From Nematostella vectensis (taxonomy: Eukaryota; Cnidaria; Anthozoa; Actiniaria; Edwardsiidae): a DNA stretch of 64,000 bases. Shown here piece by piece: positions 38,361 through 47,590 of this stretch. The DNA lies in NCBI RefSeq assembly GCF_932526225.1, contig NC_064045.1, forward strand, positions 1,522,501 to 1,586,500. Reading direction: 5' to 3'. Position numbers and translations under genes: made by a program. The notes below the pieces were generated by a model. The model had not been told where the DNA came from. It made no database searches and saw nothing but the letters and a program-made list of their open reading frames with translations. The number at the start of each line of letters is the position of its first letter. Positions within the stretch are counted from its first letter, which is position 1.

Positions 38361-39017
38361 ATGAACGCTCGTTCGCAGATTTTTGAGCTATCAGTCGAAG
38401 GAAGACAAATAGAAGAAGCAGTGTTGAGTGTTTTTCATACTATTCTATTTCACAGAACTACAGGTAAATTCAGCTACAAGCGAGAAGGGTCTTATAGTAT
38501 AGGGACTGTTGGCTCTGTCGATGTTGACTGTGATTTCATCGACTTTACCTATGTTCGTTGCGATTCGGACGACTTAGATTCAAGCTTAAAAAGACAAGTT
38601 CTAGGCTTCAAAGATGCTTTGCGTGGTAATAAGGGGTCTCGAAGCGGTCAAATATCACTGGAATTCTATCAAAAGAGAAAGGGACGTTGGCCATTCGGGG
38701 TGGAATGCGTCCCCTGGGAGATCTGGACATTGAAAGTAAACATCATTACGTTATCAAACGAGCATGAAAGACAAATCTGTCGTGAGAAAGTTGGGGAGTC
38801 TCTGACAGAAAAAGTATTGTGTGTAGCTGAGGCAATGAACCGTAGGGACTATGTACCGAAGATGCCGAACCAGTCCGATGTTGCTAATGTCTTTGATGTG
38901 AGTTTCCGAGGTGTGCAGCCGTATCTGCATAGACTGGGATACTTGACATCTGACCAACCGTCAGCCTCGGTTAGCAATTCAATGAAGAAGCTAATATTTG
39001 ATACGTTTTCCTATTGA
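38361..39017 (+). CDS. ATG101: Autophagy-related protein 101 (ATG101), intact single exon
   Basis: ATG101 is a HORMA-domain protein that binds ATG13 and acts in the ULK1/ATG13/FIP200 complex at the start of autophagosome formation in the cytoplasm. The 218-residue length equals that of animal homologues. Conserved blocks are [17 protein letters not shown] near the N terminus, [10 protein letters not shown] and [12 protein letters not shown], the WF-finger region RWPFGVE (residues about 113-119) that recruits downstream factors, then [33 protein letters not shown] and [10 protein letters not shown]. The ATG matches the family N terminus (MNxRSxxxExSVEGRQ). The frame is uninterrupted, with no introns. 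No AATAAA signal was seen just downstream and there is no poly(A) remnant, which argues against a recent retrocopy. It lies between two copies of satellite-bearing repeats yet appears fully functional. Confidence 0.96.
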   Translation: MNARSQIFELSVEGRQIEEAVLSVFHTILFHRTTGKFSYKREGSYSIGTVGSVDVDCDFIDFTYVRCDSDDLDSSLKRQVLGFKDALRGNKGSRSGQISLEFYQKRKGRWPFGVECVPWEIWTLKVNIITLSNEHERQICREKVGESLTEKVLCVAEAMNRRDYVPKMPNQSDVANVFDVSFRGVQPYLHRLGYLTSDQPSASVSNSMKKLIFDTFSY

Positions 39018-39309
39018 GGCAGGCCTGGACCTTCACCACGCACCTGGCCTAAGTCGTCAAAAGAGTGCATACTGTTTTTGCATTCACACCTTTGGTACTC
39101 ATTAATGTTTTGTGAATAGAGAAACACCGAAATAGCCATTGATTTTATTATTGTAGAAAACAAATTCTAAGCAGTTCCCTGTTATATTGTCTTGTGTTAA
39201 AAAATATTTTTCTCAACTCGGGAATTATCAAAGATAATCTGCAAATCTGCTTCGTTGATATTTACAGAGCTCTGCACTTGACATGGTCTAGTGGAAACGA
39301 TAACTTGGA
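39018..39309. other. 3' flank of ATG101
   Basis: Non-coding. It contains the presumed ATG101 3' untranslated region; no canonical AATAAA was noticed, only AT-rich sequence such as GATTTTATTATTGTAG. Confidence 0.4.
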
Positions 39310-39574
39310 CTTGGTCTGCACACCTTTTATGTTGGACGTCCTTGTTTTTGCCTCCTCATTGATATTCCCGATGTACAGCAGTCAATAGCAGCTGTGTCTG
39401 TGCTCGGCCACATAGGCTTTTCACAAGTTGCATTTGCGGTTTTTGAATTTTTTATAATGCTCTTCTAAAATTTCAACTACATAGATGGTCTGGGGTGTTG
39501 CAGACCCCCCAGCCTTAGCCTGCCCATAGATGCTTTTTTCCAGCCAAAAACCTGTTCCTAGTTTTTTTTTCTCC
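39310..39574 (+). repeat. Satellite-flanking segment, copy B
   Basis: Direct repeat of 34241-34505, leading in the same way (TTTTTTTTTCTCCCACTG) into the second 22-bp array. The inverted arms that flank copy A are absent here, so copy B is a partial duplicate. Confidence 0.85.
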
Positions 39575-41186
39575 CACTGTATACGTCACACATCCCTACT
39601 GTATACGTCACACATCCCTACTGTATACGTCACACATCCCTACTGTATACGTCACACATCCATACTGTATACGTCACACATCCCTACTGTATACGTCACA
39701 CATCCCTACTGTATACGTCACACATCCATACTGTATACGTCACACATCCCTACTGTATACTTCACACATCCATACGGTATACGTCACACATCCCTACTGT
39801 ATACGTCACACATCCCTACTGTATACGTCACACATCTCCACTGTATACGTCACACATCCCTACTGTATACGTCACACATCCATACGGTATACGTCACACA
39901 TCCCTACTGTATATGTCATGTATCCCTACTGTATACGTCACACATCCCTACTGTATATGTCACACATCCCTAGGGTATACGTCACACATCCCTACTGCAT
40001 ACGTCACACATCCCTACTGTATACGTCACACATCCCTACTGTATATGTCACACATCCCTACCGTATACTTCACACATCCCTACTGTATATGTCACACATC
40101 CCTACTGTATATGTCACACATCCCTACTGTATACGTCACACATCCATACGGTATACGTCACACATCCCTACTGTATACGTCACACATCCCTACTGTATAC
40201 GTCACATCCCTACTGTATATGTCAGACATCCCTACTGTATACGTCACACATCCCTACTGTATATGTCACACATCCCTACTGTATATGTCACGTATCCCTA
40301 CTGTATACGTCACACATCCCTACTGTATATGTCACACATCCCTACGGTATACGTCCAACATCCCTACGGTATACGTCCAACATCCCTACTGTATACGTCA
40401 CACATCCCTACTGTATATGTCACACATCCCTACTGTATACTTCACACATCCCTACTGTATATGTCACACATCCCTACTGTATATGTCACACATCCCTACT
40501 GTATACGTCACACATCCATACGGTATACGTCACACATCTTTACTGTATACGTCACACATCCCTACTGTATACGTCACACATTCCTACTGTATACGTCAGA
40601 CATCCCTACTGTATATGTCAGACATCCCTACGGTATACGTCACACATCCCTACTGTATACGTCACACATCCCTACTGTATATGTCACGTATCCCTACTGT
40701 ATACGTCACACATCCCTACTGTATACGTCACACATCCCTACTGTATACATCACACATCCCTACTGTATATGTCACACATCCCTACTGTATACTTCACACA
40801 TCCCTACTGTATATGTCACACATCCCTACTGTATATGTCACACATCCCTACTGTATACGTCACAAATCCCTACTGTATATGTCACACATCCCAACTGTAT
40901 ACATCACACATCCCTACTGTATATGTCACACATCCCTACTGTATACTTCACACATCCCTACTGTATATGTCATGCATCCCTACTGTATATGTCACACATC
41001 CCTACTGTATACGTCACAAATCCCTACTGTATATGTCACACATCCCTACTGTTCATGTTTAACATCCCTACTGTATATGCCACACATCCCTACTGTATAT
41101 GTCATGCATCCCTACTGTATATGTCACACATCCTTTCTTTGTCACATGTCCCTACTGTTCATGTCACATGTCCCTACTGTATATGA
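39575..41186 (+). repeat. 22-bp satellite array B
   Basis: About 73 copies of the same 22-bp unit as array A, with local variants CCATACGGTATACGTCACA and shortened units. The 532-, 422-, 180- and 147-codon frames across it are composition artefacts of a stop-free unit. It is interrupted at 41187-41285 by about 100 bp of other repeat-like sequence (AAAATCCTGGGTATGGGCC). Confidence 0.95.
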
Positions 41187-41285
41187 TTTTTATCAGAGAA
41201 CTCAGCTCCTTCCTCTCCCCTGGCAAAAAATTAGGTCCACTTTTTTTGATTTCGCAACCCCCCCAAAAAATCCTGGGTATGGGCC

Positions 41286-41845
41286 TGCGATATATGTCAC
41301 ATGTCCCTATATGTCACATGTCCCTATTTCACATGTCCCTATATGTCACATGTCCATACATGTCACATGTCCCTATATGTCACATGTCCCTATATGTCAC
41401 ATATCCCTATATGTCACATATCCCTATGTCACATGTCCCTATATGTCACATGTCCCTATATGTGTCGCTATATGTCACATGTCCCTATATGTCACATGTC
41501 CCTATATGTGACACGTCCCTATATTTCACATGTCCCTATATGTCACATGTCCCTTTATGTCACATGTCCCTATATATGTCACGTCCCCATATGTCACATG
41601 TCCCTACATGTCACACTTCCCTATATGTGACACATCCCTAAATGTCACACTTACCTATATGTGACACATCCAAGCATGTCACACTTCCCTATATGTGACA
41701 CACCCAACATGTCACACTTCCCTATATGTGACACATCCCAACATGTCACACTTCCCTATATGTGACACATCCCAACATGTCATGCTTCCCTACATGTTAT
41801 GTCTCATCCCTATATACATGTCACACGCCCCTTAAATATACATCA
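41286..41845 (+). repeat. 17-bp derivative satellite, grading to 34-bp units
   Basis: The monomer is TATATGTCACATGTCCC (17 bp), clearly related to the 22-bp unit but lacking five bases. After about 41600 it becomes an alternating pattern with CACTTCCCTATATGTGACAC and CATCCCAACATGT words, in which TGTCACA appears on both strands, giving inverted half-sites. Confidence 0.85.
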
Positions 41846-41869
41846 GGTAGCACTTCAGATATAGCTGCA

Positions 41870-42138
41870 TTTATTTGATTCACAGGAAGCAGTGCAGGTT
41901 ACAACATTCTTCGAGTGCAACCTTACTTGAAATAGGTGCATATAATTCTACAAAATAACCCATGTTCTATCTCACAGTCAATAGTGGTAAATTTGCTTTT
42001 GACCACATCTGAAGTGCATACTGTCAGCTTACCCGCATTAGGTGGGTAGATTTTGGACCTCATCACAAGCCTAATTTTTGAGAGAATGTTCATACATTCT
42101 CTGTATTCACCCACACTGGCCTTCTTGGACTTTTTCAC
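41870..42138 (-). CDS. Possible last exon of an unrecognised minus-strand gene
   Basis: A minus-strand frame (about 70 codons, 42138-41923; no ATG, begins within the frame) reads KASVGEYRECMNILSKIRLV, MRSKIYPPNAGKL, then TTIDCEIEHGLFCRI before its stop. It has mixed, protein-like composition, unlike surrounding repeats. An AATAAA signal lies on the minus strand at 41875-41870, about 48 bp past the stop. An upstream in-frame stop means a splice acceptor must lie between about 42160 and 42100, but none is strong. I do not recognise the protein; it may be a relic exon. Confidence 0.35.
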
Positions 42139-42333
42139 ATATTTACTTTATTTCCCCGATTTCACAAGATTTCTATCCAAGTTGGGTTGGCAGCTATGGA
42201 AGTGCTATCTCTTTGGGTTAAGATTGATTTAACTGATAGATGATCACACCATCTGTTTTCATGGGAATCCCCCTTGGTTCATAAGTGTCCTAAGATATTG
42301 CCGCAAAATGATGTGTGCTATCAAAGTCTAGAA

Positions 42334-42566
42334 GGTACCCTTACACGACGGTACCCTTACACGACGGTACCCTTACACGACGGTACCCTTACACGACGGT
42401 ACCCTTACACGACGGTACCCTTACACGACGGTACCCTTACACGACGGTACCCTTACACGACGGTACCCTTACACGACGGTACCCTTACACGACGGTACCC
42501 TTACACGACGGTACCCTTACACGACGGTACCCTTACACGACGGTACCCTTACACGACGGTACCCTT
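42334..42566 (+). repeat. Perfect 16-bp tandem repeat (x14)
   Basis: Fourteen exact copies of GGTACCCTTACACGAC plus a partial fifteenth. Sixteen is not a multiple of 3 and the unit has no stop in any plus frame, so 95-148-codon frames run through it; these are not genes. The CpGs in ACGACGG are intact in every copy, unlike the decayed CpG of the 22-bp satellite. Confidence 0.95.
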
Positions 42567-42744
42567 GGCACATGCCCTCCCCAATATTTTCAAAACTTAT
42601 AAGAAAATTACCAGTAGGCATGTGGCTGCCCCCCCCCCCCCCGATATTTTTTTTAATGTTTCTGTATTATTGTGCCCCCCTACCCCCAATCTTACATGGC
42701 CTGCTATGACTCTGAACTAAGACTAGGAATGTAACAGTTATCTA

Positions 42745-44253
42745 GGTCAGGGTTTTGCCATTCTCCGAACGACCCTGATTTGCCCATGTTGAACTATTTG
42801 TTGGAATGTCTTACCACCATCGAGGCTCGTTTTCCTGGCTGCGGGTTGATTTTGTTGGGCGATTTCAACAAAACACTAATGCAAAAAACCAAGCGCCTAT
42901 GCAATAGTTTTAAACTAAAACAAATAGTGACTTTTCCAACACGCGGTAACAAGATCCTGGATCCGGTTTTGACGAAATTGAAAGAATTTTACGCTCCTCC
43001 ACTTAAACGCCCTGCGTTTGGGTTGTCTGACCACGCCTCTGTAGAAGTCCGCCCACTGATTAGATCTAATACCGTGAACTCTAAGGTTACTGTGAAATCG
43101 CGTGACTTGCGCACATCTAAGAGACTCGCGATGCGCACCTACTTTGGAAAATGTGGATGTGGATACACTTGTCAGCAGCAAAGTCTCTTGCCAAGACAAA
43201 GTTAAGATGCTTGAGACTATCGTGGAAATAGGCATGGACGCCCTGTTCCCTACAAGAAACAACTGTCTACACTAACAACCCTCCTTGGTTAAATCAAAAG
43301 CTAAAACGCCTTATTCACAATCGTCAGAAAGCGTTAGCACAAGCAGACCAAGACCGTTATCGCTTGTTTAGAAATTGTGTTAACAGGGAGCGGAATGTCT
43401 GTCGCGCCAAATTTTACAACTCTAAAGTGGTATGCCTCAAGGACTGTAAACCTGCTACTTGGTGGCCGGAGGTTAAGAAGCTTAGTGGAATTTCTGCGCC
43501 TGGCGGTGGTAATGGCATTACAAACTTGCTTCATCATATTGCTGATGACTCCGTCGCTGAATCCCAACAAGCAAAGTTAGTGCGTGTCGCGAATACTATC
43601 AACGAGGCATTCCTTGGACCAATGGGAGTATTTTCACCCCTTCCACCCTGCGCACACGCACATTTCCCTCCGGATGACGCACTTCAGGTATCAGAACTGT
43701 CAGTACTTCAGAAGCTCTCTGCTTTAAATCCACGCAAAGCATCTGGCCCAGATGGCATCCCTGGTTGGGTTTTGAATGAGTGTGCGGACTTACTAGCCAC
43801 GTCGATGACTGATATTCAATTAAAATTGCTGTTTTCGGGAGGCTTGACTCCCGCAGTCTTGGAAAGATGCTAATATCACCCCGGTACCAAAACAGAAGCT
43901 CATAAGTGACGTAAATAAACATCTTCGTCCGATACTCTTAACGCCCGTTCTCTCTAAAGTTGCGGAGGATTATGTTGTGGAGCACTTTGTTCAACCAGCA
44001 ATTTTAGCAAAGGTTGACCGGCGCCAATTCGGAATTGTCCCTGGATCAAACACCACGCATGCTCTTATTAGCATGATCCACTCATGGCTATCTGCTACTG
44101 ACGGGAATGGTGCGACAGTCAGAGCTACCTTACTTGACTTTCGTAAAGCGTTCGACCTGATTGACCATCGGATTCTTGCCGACAAGCTCCACGCCTATGA
44201 TATCCCCCACTCGGTAATCTCGTGGATTGTTGATTTTCTCTCCTGTCGCCGAC
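42745..44253 (+). pseudogene. CR1/L2-like LINE, 5' portion (endonuclease and RT start)
   Basis: 5'-truncated LINE. Endonuclease C-terminal motifs are ILLGDFNKT and GLSDHASVEV. After a frameshift near 43140 it continues through NPPWLNQKLKRLI and RKASGPDGIPGWVL (RT fingers); after another near 43860 it reads PILLTPVLSKVAED, RRQFGIVPGSNTTHAL and TLLDFRKAFDLIDH (motif A). It is cut at 44253 by the Mutator-like insertion and resumes at 49744. An intact element would make an endonuclease/RT protein for target-primed reverse transcription; this copy cannot. Confidence 0.85.
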
Positions 44254-44460
44254 GCAAATTTCCCTTTCGTAAACGGTCGTTGCCAATTATAACGGTCGTT
44301 GTCATTCCTGAGAACGGCCGTTGCCATTTTTAACCGTCGATGCCAAATCAAAAAACCACCCGGTAAACGACGACTTCCTTCGTGACTAGTTCGAGAGTGA
44401 TTTTCACTCAAGAGTGCTGTATGACGTCATTACCTGGCACTGTTTACAAGATGGCGGATC
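44254..44460 (+). repeat. Left terminal inverted repeat of the Mutator-like element
   Basis: About 205 bp mirrored at 49530-49734. The outer ~85 bp contains four spaced copies of a motif like AACGGTCGTTGCCA, good candidates for transposase binding. The inner part holds ATGACGTCAT and ends with CAAGATGGCGGA, whose ATG starts the plus-strand gene. Confidence 0.9.
44421..44430. promoter_or_regulatory. Palindromic CRE-like site (left TIR)
   Basis: ATGACGTCAT contains the full CRE/ATF palindrome TGACGTCA, 20 bp upstream of the ATG at 44451. The same palindrome sits 17 bp upstream of the transposase ATG in the right repeat. It suggests a shared promoter element; function is inferred. Confidence 0.5.
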
Positions 44461-45603
44461 AGTCCACGTGCGCGAGTGCTGGACCAGAACCATCCCATTC
44501 TTCTGCAGACAAAAGATCTATCAAGAAGCCAACAGGGTGGAACTCTTTTTTTCAATCAGTTGCGGTGAGTTTTTGGTATATTTCCTGAAAAAAAAAATGG
44601 CGCATTTTGACACGAAAAAGAACCAGAATACTTCGTGCTATTGCAGTAATAAATGCAGGCATCGTTTTATATTTTTGTTTTCTGTATAACAGCCAGATGT
44701 CACGGAACAACTCGGAGATTCGGAGATTGGGCAGGTTTCCAAAGTCGTTGGGGCTATGTGGAAGCAATTGTCTGCTGATGTACGAAAGGTTGGATTATTT
44801 CCATCACGAGCTTTTATATTTCTTTACTTTAGAAAAACATTCGTAATATCAATAGAAACAAAGATCTTCCCCAAATTTGCGAATATTTGGCTAACTTTTG
44901 TGCCCCATCACCATTGGCTTTTTATCAATAGACTAGAGAAAAATACAAGCCTTAGAGTATCCAGATCTCCAAATATGTTTTGGTCCTTGTCCAGTAGATG
45001 TAGGATCTTGATCTAACCTTATCAGATATGTAATTTGTGACATGCCAAGAGGGTTACTGCTTGGAATTTAATAGCCCCTTACTTTTTTTGGGAATTTTGC
45101 ATTTTTTTAAAATCCTTCTAATGATATTTTGTTTCTCCCCATTCCCCTTTGGATTTCCAGACCTATCACTGGTGTTGGTGGTGCACATTTTATAATAGAA
45201 TAGCCCATATCAACTCAAGCCTAAGGCCATTTATCTAACCTCAAATGTAGAATTTAGGGTCAAAAAGATTGTCAAAATATATACATAAATAATATCTTGC
45301 TTTGATTATATATAGGACTGGAAAGATAAAGCACAATGCCAAAGAGAAGAACTTGATATGGGCATTGCAGAAGAGGAAAAGTGTCCATCCTGCAACACCA
45401 CATTAAAGAGGAAGAAGGACATGAAGTACCATAAAAAAGGCTGCCATGAGTGTATTTGTGAAATATGTCATAAGCAATTTAATCATGAGCAAAAACTGAA
45501 GAGACATAAAAACAAAGAGCACAATGCAACATATAAATGTGGTACATGTCAAAAGAGTTTCGCAGAGAAACGAAATCTCAAGAGACATGAAAGTACCCAT
45601 TGA
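44451..45603 (+). CDS. Transposon-borne HMG-box plus C2H2 zinc-finger protein (3 exons)
   Basis: Three exons join in frame: 44451-44564 (38 codons, donor GTGAGT), 44693-44788 (32 codons, acceptor TAACAG, donor GTTGGA) and 45316-45603 (95 codons plus TGA, acceptor ATATAG), giving 165 residues. Residues about 28-80 fit an HMG box: GWNSFFQSV, then EIGQVSKVVGAMWKQLS and ADVRKDWKDKA, including the conserved GxxWKxLS. The C-terminal half has three finger-like units: CPSCNTTL..., CEICHKQFNHEQKLKRH and CGTCQKSFAEKRNLKRH. Both classes bind DNA, so a nuclear role in recognising element ends or in regulating the transposase is plausible but inferred. An AATAAA overlaps the end (45604). The gene faces the transposase gene. 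The weak second donor is the least certain point of the model. Confidence 0.65.
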
Positions 45604-45666
45604 AATAAATGAGTTATTCCAGAAAGGAATATTTTATATCATTTTAACATTGCTGACCCTAATAAA
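45604..45666 (+). terminator. Poly(A) signals after the HMG/C2H2 gene
   Basis: AATAAA at 45604-45609, one base after the stop codon, and again at 45661-45666. Either could direct 3'-end formation of the plus-strand transposon gene. Confidence 0.5.
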
Positions 45667-45846
45667 TGTGGTACTGTATCACTATGTATTAAACAAACAG
45701 AAAAACAAAACAAAATTATAATATACCATTTATTAAAAACTCATTACAGTGATAAAAGGCCTACCAAATTACTGAGCTGTTTACAGGACTAATAATAAGA
45801 TAATGATTATATACTGTAAGCTAAGAATATATTAATGTAATAAAAT

Positions 45847-45995
<149 letters not shown>

Positions 45996-46086
45996 GATGG
46001 TTGAAGGCTTTCATAGAAAGTGCTCAATACTCGAAAGTAGAGCGGTGTATAGTGTTGGTTTGAGAAAAATACAAACTACATAGGTT

Positions 46087-46127
46087 TCCCTACAGGTCTG
46101 TTTCGTGGTTGCCCACTCATCAGGGGA
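46087..46127 (-). ncRNA. Hammerhead ribozyme motif of Penelope-like element 2
   Basis: On the minus strand: TCCC, CTGATGA, GTGG-GCAA-CCAC (perfect stem II with tetraloop), GAAA, CAG-AC-CTG (short stem III), TA, then GGGA pairing with TCCC as stem I. All core nucleotides of a minimal type I hammerhead are present (CUGAUGA, GAAA, UH cleavage site after GUA). Such tiny-stem-III hammerheads are known from Penelope-like element terminal repeats and may act as dimers. Confidence 0.8.
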
Positions 46128-46322
46128 TTTTATGAGAATATTCCTACCATCGTATATATACTATTAACATTGAAATTTACATAATAATAGACTGATAGTT
46201 TTAGCTAAGGCGGTAAGAGGAACAATAGCGAGTTACATTAAATATGCGGGGCGAAAACTAACAGTGCGGAACGTGTGAAAAATTGATAGCGCGAAAATTT
46301 AACGGTGATGGGATTAACAGTT

Positions 46323-47500
46323 CTAATTGTTTCGTAGCAGGGCTTTGTTTCTGTGGCGGCACGAGGACACGAGTTCATTGCGTTTATTTAGAGTTGATAG
46401 TTTGGGTTGGCAGATGATCGTCAGCTTTTCCTTGAGGCAGAGGTTGCAACGCTTAGTGGTACTGTTGTAGGCGGAGTGGGAAGAAAGAATGCGCCATGAA
46501 ATAAAGTACTCAATCATGTTGTCCTTGAGAGTCCAGACGTGTTTGCTGAGTTCGGTGGAGTTTCTGTGTTTGGCGTGTCGGAATGATGCGGTGTGGTTTC
46601 TGTACCTGGTCTTGAAGCTGTTTTCAGTGAGCCCGACGTATGTTTCCGAGGTGTTGTTGTCTTTTCGAGTTACGGTAGCTTGGTAGATAACAGATGTCTG
46701 TAGGCAGTTTCCGTCTAGAGGGCAGGTGTCTTTCTGTCGGCAGTTGCATGTCTTGTTGTTGGTAGTGGTAGGGGCGAGGCTGGTGATCTCGGTAGCCGAC
46801 GATGCGGTGATGATGCGCTTGTTGTGGTTGTCGATGATCTGTTTGGTGTTGTTCATGCAGCTGTAACTGATTTTGATGGTGTTTCTGTTGAAGATTTTAC
46901 GGAGGTGGTTGTCTTTCGGGAAGTGCTTGTCTATCAGGGTGAGGAATCTGTGGCCGATGTTGGTGCTGGTGTTCTTGCTGAAGGGCGGGTTGTACCATAG
47001 GATGTTGTTGCGTTTACGGGTTTTATGGTTGGTTACGGTGTTGGGCTCGTAGCGTAGCGTGTAGTTGTATCCGCTATCGTCGAGTGCTTTCTGGTAAGGT
47101 GGCGCAGTCTGGTCAAAGGAGGCTTGGTCTGAAGATAGGGCAGATAGGCGTCTGTTGATACCAGCAGGGATGTTCTTGGTGATGGAGGGCGGGTGGTTGC
47201 TCTCACGGTGGACATATTGTAGCGAGGAGTTCGGCTTTGTATAAGGCTGGTGTGCATTACGTTTTAGGTCAAGGGTGACGTCTAGGAAATTGACAACTTG
47301 TTTGTTTGCCTCAATGGTGATTCGGAGTCCGTTGTTGTTGAAGATGCGGCATAGTTCCTTTTTTAGGTTTTCGGTGGCTCTGGGTGTGGCGTTGGTGATG
47401 GCTAGTCCGTCGTCGCGGTAGAGTCCTACGTTCATATTGAGGTCCTGAAGTTGGGAGAGAAGGAAGTTGCCTACAAGTTCACCGGTTTCTGCGCCTCCGA
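46323..47500 (-). pseudogene. Penelope-like polyprotein C-terminal part (RT end plus GIY-YIG)
   Basis: The open frame starts inside the RT with ETGELVGNFLLSQLQ and LYRDDGLAITNA (motif C with both aspartates), then VVNFLDVTLDL, SNHPPSITKNIPAGINRRL and a linker with CNCRQKDTCPLDGNC. The endonuclease follows: VIYQATV, ETYVGLTENSFKTRYRNH and ELSKHVWTLKD. No stops interrupt it, but the 5' two thirds of the RT are missing, so it cannot act alone. It lies antisense to the HMG/C2H2 gene and in the region where the transposase gene's 3' end would be expected. Confidence 0.9.
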
Positions 47501-47590
47501 ATCACCATGTAACAGAAAATCGAAATGCAGTAATGGCATTGTATATTGCATCATGCACTGCTCCTAAAATATAATCATTAATTTTGCTCT

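Noticed and set aside
38361-39017. Retrocopy status of ATG101
   Set aside because: No poly(A) tract, no target duplication and no disabling mutation were found, so it is annotated as a functional gene.
39530-41641. 532-, 422- and 180-codon frames in array B
   Set aside because: Same satellite artefact as array A.
42274-42720. 148- and 95-codon frames with a 16-residue repeat
   Set aside because: Produced by the perfect 16-bp array, open in several frames; no gene context.
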